Below are positions 1 through 4,831 of a stretch of 5,623 nt of DNA, piece after piece. Location of the stretch: assembly GCA_021801545.1 (NCBI GenBank), contig JAJYXX010000039.1, positions 1 to 5,623 on the forward strand, written 5' to 3'. Source of the stretch: Chloroflexota bacterium. Lineage in GTDB: Bacteria; Chloroflexota; Limnocylindria; Limnocylindrales; CSP1-4. The first letter of the stretch is position 1; every line of letters begins with the position of its first letter. The notes below the pieces were generated by a model. It was not told the DNA's origin, did no database searches, and saw only the letters and a program-made list of their open reading frames with translations. The translations under genes were made by a program, and so were the position numbers.

Positions 1-238
1 GGGATCCGGTCAACGGCAGCCCTCCTCGTGCTACCGACGACGAGATCGTCGGTCCGGAACGTCAGGTGACAGGCGCGCTGCGCTGGCAGGTCATCGAAAC
101 CGCGTTCGATAACCCTTCTCGTGCTGCGGGAGGCAGGGTCGCTGCCGGAGACAGGGGACGACCCGCTCGGCAATGCGCCCCACGTTCTTCGCGAACTGCG
201 GCTACCCGGGTGGCCCCTCAAGCGGCGTGGTCGTTCAC
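1..238 (-). mobile_element. Putative 5' part of a group II intron (partial)
   Basis: No convincing gene is visible here. Read on the minus strand the segment begins GTGAACG at 238, compatible with the loosely conserved GUGYG start of group II introns, and then forms successive hairpins. These are 184-196 (4-bp stem, GCGAA loop), 136-141 with 159-164 (6 bp), 90-98 with 105-113 (9 bp), 33-40 with 46-53 (8 bp, perfect), and 15-20 with 30-35 (6 bp, partly competing with the previous one). Two stems contain a pair that is a G-U wobble in minus-strand RNA but a C/A mismatch in plus-strand RNA, which favours a minus-strand structured transcript. The RNA would correspond to domain I. A weak EBS1 candidate, AGGGC at 23-19, could pair with GCCCT at the end of the 5' exon (243-239). 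The element would run off the left edge. The intron call is inference; another structured mobile sequence remains possible. Confidence 0.45.
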
Positions 239-404
239 AGGGCAGCGTGCCGTCGAAGTCGCTGACGACGAGGAGCGCGGCGGGGCGTCGAGGAGCGCGA
301 GGGCGCGCCGGCGGGCGTCGGTGAACGTCCCGGATCGGGCGGCCGCGGGGGCAGCGGTGCGGGGATCGGCGACGCGGGCGGCGGCGGCCGTCTCGCCACG
401 ACGC
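239..404 (-). pseudogene. Broken N-terminal fragment of a HAD phosphatase, OtsB-like
   Basis: Translating the minus strand gives ALLVVSDFDGTL at 278-243. This is HAD motif I (nucleophile Asp plus second Asp) in the form typical of trehalose-6-phosphate phosphatase, which hydrolyses trehalose 6-phosphate to trehalose. The natural-looking upstream residues, RRRALALLDAPP, lie in a different frame over about 280-315, so one base appears to be lost near 276-284. The codons on both sides of the shift are nearly all G/C-ending. After the Leu and Pro codons of the motif the codon use collapses (TGT, GAA, CGA, CCA) and OtsB similarity ends, exactly where GTGAACG begins. No ATG, GTG or TTG start is visible in the N-terminal frame after the upstream TlpA-like stop. 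It therefore looks like an interrupted, decaying gene downstream of the thioredoxin gene. The OtsB assignment rests on one motif and its spacing; another HAD hydrolase is possible. Confidence 0.4.
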
Positions 405-1091
405 TCAGGGCGTGACTGTTACCCCGGGCATGATCATCGAGAGCCGGGCGGCCATGACGTCCGGCCCGATCCCGCCGACGACGATCTCCCGGACGATCCC
501 CTGGGCGTCGATGAACACGTGCGTCGGCAGCCCGATCACCCTCCAGGCGCGGGCGGCGGCCCCGTCGACATCGAGACCGAGCGGGAACGTGGCGCCCGTC
601 AGGCTGGCGAACGCCGCGACCGTCCCCTCGTCCTCGCGCACGTCGAGGGCGATGACGACGAGGCCCGAGTCGGCGTAGCGGGCGGCAAAGCCACCCATGA
701 GCGGGAACTCGTCCCGGCACGACGGGCACCAGGTGGCCATGAACTCGATCCAGACCGGATGGCCGCGCAGCCGAGTGAGCTCGATCGTGCCACCGCCGAG
801 CTGGGGGACCGCCAGCGGCGGCGCCGGTGTGCCGACGTGGAGGCCGGCCGGACCGAGCGTCGGCGACGCAGGAGCGCTGGTCACGGGCGCCGCGGTGCCG
901 CTCGGGGGTGGGGCGCTCGGGCCGACCGTGGCCGGCGGTGCGGATGGCGACGTGGGGGCGATCTCCGCTGGCAACGCCAACGGGGGGACGAGCGGCACCT
1001 CGGGCCCGAAGGCGACGACGAGGGCGCCGGCGAGGAGCGCGGTCGCAACGCCGGCGAGGAGCCCGAGGACGACGACCTGACGGGTGGACAT
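405..1091 (-). CDS. Membrane-anchored TlpA-like thiol-disulfide oxidoreductase
   Basis: The 228-residue protein has an uncleaved signal-anchor or signal peptide at about residues 6-28. A Pro/Ala/Ser/Thr-rich linker follows at about 30-80, then a thioredoxin-fold domain of the TlpA/AhpC-TSA type at about 83-222. The redox motif WCPSC is at 121-125, and the cis-proline loop is GLPTHVFID with Pro189. The domain should face outside the membrane and reduce or exchange disulfides of exported proteins, as TlpA/ResA relatives do in cytochrome c maturation or cell-wall protein quality control. No cytochrome or CcdA gene is nearby, so the partner is unknown. The ATG at 1091 is preferred because the membrane segment starts straight after it and a candidate promoter ends seven bases upstream. 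No Shine-Dalgarno is visible. It is transcribed divergently from the sortase-like gene. Family assignment is firm; substrate is not. Confidence 0.92.
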   Translation of the reverse strand: MSTRQVVVLGLLAGVATALLAGALVVAFGPEVPLVPPLALPAEIAPTSPSAPPATVGPSAPPPSGTAAPVTSAPASPTLGPAGLHVGTPAPPLAVPQLGGGTIELTRLRGHPVWIEFMATWCPSCRDEFPLMGGFAARYADSGLVVIALDVREDEGTVAAFASLTGATFPLGLDVDGAAARAWRVIGLPTHVFIDAQGIVREIVVGGIGPDVMAARLSMIMPGVTVTP

Positions 1092-1098
1092 CGCGGCC

Positions 1099-1127
1099 AG
1101 CGTACCAGCGGTCGCGGACGCTGTCGC
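1099..1127 (-). promoter_or_regulatory. Candidate leaderless promoter of the TlpA-like gene
   Basis: On the minus strand GCGACA (1127-1122) and TACGCT (1104-1099) are separated by 17 bases. They match the -35 consensus at four of six positions and the TANNNT form of the -10. The -10 ends seven bases before the ATG at 1091, so transcription would start at or next to the start codon and give a leaderless mRNA. That agrees with the absence of a ribosome binding site. This is motif reading only. Confidence 0.35.
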
Positions 1128-1139
1128 CGGGCGCTGGTA
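1103..1139. repeat. Inverted repeat in the divergent spacer, possible operator
   Basis: TACCAGCG (1103-1110) and CGCTGGTA (1132-1139) are perfect inverted copies 21 bases apart, in the 50-base spacer between two divergent genes. Each arm touches one of the two candidate -10 elements, so a regulator bound to both could control both genes. An RNA hairpin or chance in GC-rich DNA are alternatives. Confidence 0.35.
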
Positions 1140-1143
1140 GCAT
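1115..1143 (+). promoter_or_regulatory. Candidate promoter of the sortase-like gene
   Basis: TAGCAT (1138-1143) fits TANNNT and has a weak -35 match, CGGACG (1115-1120), 17 bases upstream. It overlaps the first possible ATG (1142). If used, transcription would begin near 1150 and favour the second ATG at 1154. Weaker than the opposing candidate. Confidence 0.22.
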
Positions 1144-1885
1144 GGCGCGGCCGATGACCACCCTCCTCGATGCGATCCATACCCGACTGATCCCGGCCCT
1201 GCTGACCGCGGTCGGGGTGACGCTCGTGGCGGCCGGCCTGATGAACCTCGGCCAGTCGGTCGAGGCGGGCGTACCGGGCGCGTCGGCCACCTCGACCGTC
1301 ACGCTCGCCCCGGCCACGCCCACCCCGGCCCCGAGCCTGTCGCCCGCTGCGTCGCCGTCACCGGCCGGCCCATCCACGTCACCGGGCGGCTCGGCGATCT
1401 CACCCGAGCGGGTGGCGACCCGCGTTGTCATCCCTGCCCTCGACATCGACCTGCCGGTCGTCAAGCCGCCGGGCGGCCCGGACACGTACCCGCTGTGCAA
1501 CGTCGCGATGTACATCCAGGAGCTCTCCCGGCCGGGCCTGCCGGGCGCCACGTACCTCTACGCCCACGCCCGGACGGGGATGTTCCTGCCCCTCCTCGAG
1601 CAGTCGAAGGTGAACGACGGGGCAGCGATGATCGGGATGCTCGTCGAGGTCTACACGAGCGACGACCGCCTCTTCCTCTACGAGATCACCGATATCCGAC
1701 GCCACGTTCCATACGACTTCGATGTTCTCTCGGTTCGCGATGCCACCGAGGCCCTCTGGCTCCAAACGTCTGAAGGGCCGAACAAGTACTCCACGAAGCT
1801 CCAGGTGATCGCCCGGCCGTTGAGCAGCGGCCCGGCTGACCCGGCCCAGGCGCACCCGGTGCCGAAGCCGGTCGTCTGCCACTGA
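1142..1885 (+). CDS. Exported sortase-fold protein lacking the usual catalytic Cys
   Basis: From ATG 1142 the protein has 247 residues; ATG 1154 (Met5) is an alternative start. A membrane anchor lies at about residues 16-36, a Ser/Thr/Pro/Ala-rich linker at about 44-88, and a sortase-type beta-barrel from about 91 to 227. It opens with RVVIPALDIDLPVV and contains TYLYAHA, whose His142 matches the sortase catalytic His. Ordinary sortases are Cys transpeptidases that attach LPXTG-like proteins to the wall or cleave sorting signals. In the late strand where family members have TC, this protein reads LQTSEGP with Ser210 (codon TCT at 1769-1771). Lys219 lies about where the active-site Arg is expected. 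Cys119, in PLCNVAMY before the His, is the only other Cys in the domain; Cys246 is at the extreme C terminus. No sorting-signal substrate is encoded in the window. The fold assignment is good; transpeptidase activity is doubtful. Confidence 0.82.
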   Translation: MARPMTTLLDAIHTRLIPALLTAVGVTLVAAGLMNLGQSVEAGVPGASATSTVTLAPATPTPAPSLSPAASPSPAGPSTSPGGSAISPERVATRVVIPALDIDLPVVKPPGGPDTYPLCNVAMYIQELSRPGLPGATYLYAHARTGMFLPLLEQSKVNDGAAMIGMLVEVYTSDDRLFLYEITDIRRHVPYDFDVLSVRDATEALWLQTSEGPNKYSTKLQVIARPLSSGPADPAQAHPVPKPVVCH

Positions 1886-1999
1886 CACCGGCGGTCGGAA
1901 CCGGCGCCGGCGCCTCGCGGCCTCCGGCCGACCTCCCGGCGCCCGGACCTCCCGCCGGCCCGAAACGGCCAGCCGGCCCGGGCCGGCCCCCTGGCCCCG
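1886..1999. terminator. Convergent spacer with GC palindrome, possible bidirectional terminator
   Basis: This 114-base spacer separates the stops of the converging sortase-like and corA genes. It is extremely GC-rich and contains a perfect 16-base palindrome (GCCGGCCCGGGCCGGC) at 1972-1987, plus further GGCC repeats able to form alternative stems at 1950-1987. There is no T-run on either side, so a classical intrinsic terminator is not shown. A stem-only or Rho-dependent terminator is possible. I see no gene in it. Confidence 0.3.
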
Positions 2000-3094
2000 T
2001 CAGATCCAGTCGATCCGGCGCAGGTACCAGAGGACGGCGAGCGCCGCCGCGACCGTGAACGCCGTGACGAGCCAGAACCCGAGCGCCTCCGACCCGGCGA
2101 ACGCGGTCCCGGCCTCGCTCATGCCGAAGATGCCCGCGATCGCCCCGATGCCGGCGAGGATGACGGTGATCCCGGTCAGCCGCTTCATGATCAGCGACAG
2201 GTTGTTGTTCACCGTCGACAGGTAGACATCGAGCGTCCCGCTCACGAGCTCGCGGTAGTTGTCGACCTCGTCGGTGACCCTGATGAGGTGGTCGTAGACG
2301 TCGCGGAAGTAGAGGATCTCCGCCGCGTCGATGAGCGCGAGGTCGCGGTTCGTCAGCTGGTTGAAGATCTCCCGGATCGGCGCGACGGCCCGGCGGACGG
2401 CGATCAGCTCGCGCTTGAGCCGGAAGAGCCGCTCGAGCGTCCGAGGTGTCGCGTCCTGGACAACGGTGTCCTGGAGGTCGTCGATCGCGTCGCCCAGCCG
2501 GTCGATGAGCGGGAAGTAGTCGTCGACGATCGTGTCGACGAGCGCCCAGAGCATGTGGTCCGGGCCGTGGCGGAGGATCGGCGCGACGCCGTCGCGGAGG
2601 TGATGCGTCGTCCACGGGTCCCACTCGACGTCGTGGACGGTCAGAAGGAAGCCCTCGCCGAGGACGATGTCGACCTCCGTCGCCGCCACCTCCTCGTCGT
2701 AGCGGAGGACGAAGACGACGATGTGGATGAGCTCGTCGGTGACCTCGATCTTCGAGCGCTGGTTGCCCTCGAGGATGTCCTCCGCAATGAGCGGATGGAG
2801 GCGCAGCGCCTTGGTGACGTGCGCGACCTGGTCCGGGCTGGGACCGCTCAGATCGATCCAGAGATGGGTGCCGGGCCGGGCGAGCCGGCCCGCGATGTCG
2901 TCGCCGCCTTCCCACTCGGAGTAGTCCGTCCCGTCCCAGGACCCCACGCGCAGCCGGCCACCGCCGGGGGTCGGGTGATGGCGATCGACGACCGGCGCGC
3001 GCTGGGCCGAGTCCGTCTGCGGATCGTTTTCAGAGGGCGAGGCTTGGTTCCGCGTCTTCGGCGTCGGCTGCATCTTCGGCGTCGGCTGCGTCAT
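2000..3094 (-). CDS. corA: CorA-family divalent-cation transporter with GMS signature
   Basis: The 364-residue protein has the CorA layout: a soluble alpha/beta N-terminal domain (about 50-170), a long helical stalk (about 175-300), then two C-terminal membrane helices (about 306-323 and 338-357) and a basic end YLRRIDWI. Family members form pentameric Mg2+ channels, or Co2+/Ni2+/Zn2+ channels or exporters. The signature after the first membrane helix is normally GMN; here it is GMS (324-326, FGMSEAG), Ser326 being AGC at 2119-2117, one transition from Asn AAC. Cation choice or rate may therefore differ. The ATG at 3094 places 65 bases inside the MFS gene and gives a 49-residue low-complexity leader. 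ATG 3073 or GTG 2947 (Val50, just before the conserved domain) are plausible alternatives. No ribosome site decides between them. It probably follows the MFS gene in one transcript. Confidence 0.92.
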   Translation of the reverse strand: MTQPTPKMQPTPKTRNQASPSENDPQTDSAQRAPVVDRHHPTPGGGRLRVGSWDGTDYSEWEGGDDIAGRLARPGTHLWIDLSGPSPDQVAHVTKALRLHPLIAEDILEGNQRSKIEVTDELIHIVVFVLRYDEEVAATEVDIVLGEGFLLTVHDVEWDPWTTHHLRDGVAPILRHGPDHMLWALVDTIVDDYFPLIDRLGDAIDDLQDTVVQDATPRTLERLFRLKRELIAVRRAVAPIREIFNQLTNRDLALIDAAEILYFRDVYDHLIRVTDEVDNYRELVSGTLDVYLSTVNNNLSLIMKRLTGITVILAGIGAIAGIFGMSEAGTAFAGSEALGFWLVTAFTVAAALAVLWYLRRIDWI

Positions 3095-4721
3095 CGGTCG
3101 GTCCGTTGTCTCCCACGCCGCCAGCCGCGGTCGGTCGCGGCCCGTGCTCGCGCGCCAGCATACGCCGCCGGGTACCGAGCGCGAGACCGGGCGGAACCGC
3201 GACGAGGGTCACGGCGCCGGCGACGAGGAAGATTCCGACCATCACCCGGGCGGCTTCGCTCGCGGCCCACTGCTCGAGCGCCTCGACGACGAGCGGGTCT
3301 CGGAGCGGCCGCCCCCGGAGATCCGCCGGGATGAACTGGCGGAACGCCTCGGGGGTCGCGTACACCTCGGCGCTCAGGCGTTCGATCGTCGTCGAGCCGT
3401 ACGCGGTGAGGACCGCCAGCCCGATCGCCATGCCGACCATTCTGGCGACCGTGACGGTCGCCGAGGCCATCCCGAAGGCGACCCGGCCGGCCGTCTCGAG
3501 TGCCGCGGTCGAACGGGGCGTCACCGTCAGGCCGAAGCCGAGGCCGAAGACCGCCAGCGCGCCGGCCGCCGCTTCGATCGGAGTCTCGGGGCTCCACGTC
3601 GCCATCCAGCCGAGTGCGACCGCGCTCGCGAGCAGGCCGCCGAGCGTCACCAGGCGGAGCGAGAGCTGCCGGACGAGGAACCCGGCGACGAGCGCGCCGA
3701 CCGCGGTCGCCCCGCCGAGCGCGCCGAGGACGAGACGCTGACTGTCCGGTCCGCCGTACAGGACGCGGTCGACGAAGACCGCGCCGCCGATGATCGCGGT
3801 GGCGAAGGCATAGCCGGTGAGGAGCGAGACGAGCGCGGCCGAGCCGAAGACCCGGTCACCGAAGAGGCGGAGGTCGAGAAATGGGTCCCGGCGGCGCAGC
3901 CCGTGGCGGACGGCCAGGGCGACGGCGATGACCGAGGCGACGAGCAGGGGCACGGGCGGGTAGGCTGGGTCGAGGAGGTGCCCGGGGAACGCGTCGTCGA
4001 TCAGCGTCAGCCCGACGAGTCCGGCGGCGAGGGCGAGGGTGAAGAGGAGCGCGCCAGGGAGGTCGATCCGGGCCGAGCGGCGCGGCGTCTCCCAGCCGGC
4101 GCTCGCCGCCCAGGCGAAGACGAGGCCGACGATCCCGATCGGGACGTTGAGGTAGAAGACCCAGCGCCAGGCGGGGGCGAGAAGGTCGACGAGCGGTCCG
4201 GCCACGATCCCCTGGGCCGCGAGCACCGGCTCGACGTGGAGCGTGTCGAGGATCGCCGCCCCGAGGAACGGCCCGGCGGCCATGCCGAGGAACGTCAGGG
4301 CGCCGATCACCCCGAGCGCCCGCGGCCGGGCGTGCCCCTCGAACAGGTGGGAGGCTGCCGCGGTCGCGACCGGCACGAGCGCGCCACCGCCGAGGGCCTG
4401 GACAAGCCGAGCGGCGAGGAGCTGGTCGAGCGACTGCGCCGCGCCGGCGAACAGCGAGCCGAGGATGAAGACGACCAGCGCGCCGAGGAAGAGGCGGCGC
4501 GCCCCCCACAGGTCGGCCAATCGCCCGGCGAGCGGCATCGTCACGACGTACACGAGCAGGTAGCCGTTGATGATCCACGATGCGCGCCGGAGCTCGGTCC
4601 AGGAGGCGAGGCCGGCCAGGATCGACGGCAGCGCGACGGCCGTGATCATCAGCTCCAGCCCGGCCAGGAAGACGCCGGCCGAGAGGACCGCCAGCAGAAC
4701 GATGGTGTCGCGACGCGTCAT
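3030..4721 (-). CDS. MFS drug:H+ antiporter, DHA2 (EmrB/QacA-like) type
   Basis: The 563-residue hydrophobic protein fits the 14-helix DHA2 exporters, which expel drugs or other amphipathic compounds using the proton gradient. Motif D1 is at about 22-32 (LELMITAVALP, with Glu23 where Asp is usual). Motif A is GRLADLWGARR at 66-76. The antiporter motif C is GMAAGPFLG at 146-154. The DHA2 hallmark WRWVFYLNVPIG is at 185-196. Between motif C and that hallmark the loop (about 157-184) looks longer than usual. The C-terminal tail is cytoplasmic, acidic and repetitive, ending DAEPSLAL. The ATG at 4721 is a natural start because the first helix follows immediately. No ribosome site precedes it: the adjoining sequence is the 3' end of a group II intron. 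It overlaps corA at its 3' end. The substrate cannot be told from sequence. Confidence 0.92.
   Translation of the reverse strand: MTRRDTIVLLAVLSAGVFLAGLELMITAVALPSILAGLASWTELRRASWIINGYLLVYVVTMPLAGRLADLWGARRLFLGALVVFILGSLFAGAAQSLDQLLAARLVQALGGGALVPVATAAASHLFEGHARPRALGVIGALTFLGMAAGPFLGAAILDTLHVEPVLAAQGIVAGPLVDLLAPAWRWVFYLNVPIGIVGLVFAWAASAGWETPRRSARIDLPGALLFTLALAAGLVGLTLIDDAFPGHLLDPAYPPVPLLVASVIAVALAVRHGLRRRDPFLDLRLFGDRVFGSAALVSLLTGYAFATAIIGGAVFVDRVLYGGPDSQRLVLGALGGATAVGALVAGFLVRQLSLRLVTLGGLLASAVALGWMATWSPETPIEAAAGALAVFGLGFGLTVTPRSTAALETAGRVAFGMASATVTVARMVGMAIGLAVLTAYGSTTIERLSAEVYATPEAFRQFIPADLRGRPLRDPLVVEALEQWAASEAARVMVGIFLVAGAVTLVAVPPGLALGTRRRMLAREHGPRPTAAGGVGDNGPTDDAADAEDAADAEDAEPSLAL
3055..3090 (-). 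repeat. 18-bp tandem duplication in the MFS/corA overlap
   Basis: Two 18-base units (3055-3072 and 3073-3090) differ at one position, 3072 versus 3090. In the MFS frame they encode two AADAED blocks of the acidic tail. In the corA frame they encode two QPTPK blocks and create the second Met (ATG at 3073). The unit length is a multiple of three, so copy number can change without a shift in either frame. Confidence 0.85.
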
Positions 4722-4730
4722 TGGTAGTCA

Positions 4731-4765
4731 GGGGCGCGGTGCTCGCGACGCGAGCCCGGTTCCCC
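4731..4765 (-). ncRNA. Probable domain VI hairpin of the group II intron
   Basis: Downstream of domain V on the minus strand, GGGG (4765-4762) pairs with CCCC (4734-4731), CGG (4758-4756) with CCG (4739-4737), and GCTCGC (4755-4750) with GCGAGC (4746-4741) around a GTC loop. Adenine 4740 is bulged. Adenine 4728 in the 3' tail is another unpaired candidate, but it lies only about five bases from the inferred splice site, where seven or eight is usual. The branch point is therefore unresolved and a hydrolytic pathway is possible. Confidence 0.55.
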
Positions 4766-4776
4766 ATCCCCCTTTC

Positions 4777-4809
4777 AAACCGTGCATGCGGTTTTCCCGC
4801 ACACGGCTT
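4777..4809 (-). ncRNA. Group II intron domain V (catalytic hairpin)
   Basis: The 33-base minus-strand hairpin begins AAGCCGTG and ends GCACGGTTT. A lower stem of nine pairs (4809-4801 with 4785-4777, including G-U pairs) carries the invariant catalytic AGC triad at 4808-4806. A two-base bulge (AT, 4787-4786) follows on the 3' side, then a four-pair upper stem (GCGG/CCGC) with a GAAAA loop. Length, triad, bulge and A-rich loop are diagnostic of domain V, which binds the catalytic metal ions. Being intact, it suggests a functional ribozyme core at this end. Confidence 0.85.
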
Positions 4810-4831
4810 ACCGATGGTCTTCGAGACATGG

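Noticed and set aside
66..1157. A 363-residue plus-strand open frame spanning the left edge, the OtsB-like fragment and the TlpA-like gene
   Set aside because: It crosses several unrelated segments, is Arg/Gly/Ala-rich throughout, and opposes a gene with clear thioredoxin motifs.
1400..1888. A 162-residue minus-strand open frame opposite the sortase-like gene
   Set aside because: Antisense shadow without recognisable motifs; the sense strand has a membrane anchor and a sortase domain.
1972..1987. The GC palindrome as a phage or plasmid attachment/resolution site
   Set aside because: No recombinase gene or duplicated copy is in the window; short palindromes are common in such GC-rich DNA, so a terminator-like role is the simpler reading.
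1686..2915. A 409-residue minus-strand open frame covering the convergent spacer and part of the sortase gene
   Set aside because: It is an Arg/Pro/Ala-rich shadow of corA in another frame; CorA and sortase features lie in the other frames.
2288..3334. A 348-residue plus-strand open frame opposite corA
   Set aside because: Low-complexity charged composition and exact antisense position to a well-supported CorA gene.
3144..4727. A 527-residue open frame on the plus strand opposite the MFS gene
   Set aside because: It is rich in Asp, Glu, Arg and Gly with no recognisable domain, as expected of the antisense of a GC-rich membrane-protein gene; the minus-strand frame has clear MFS motifs.
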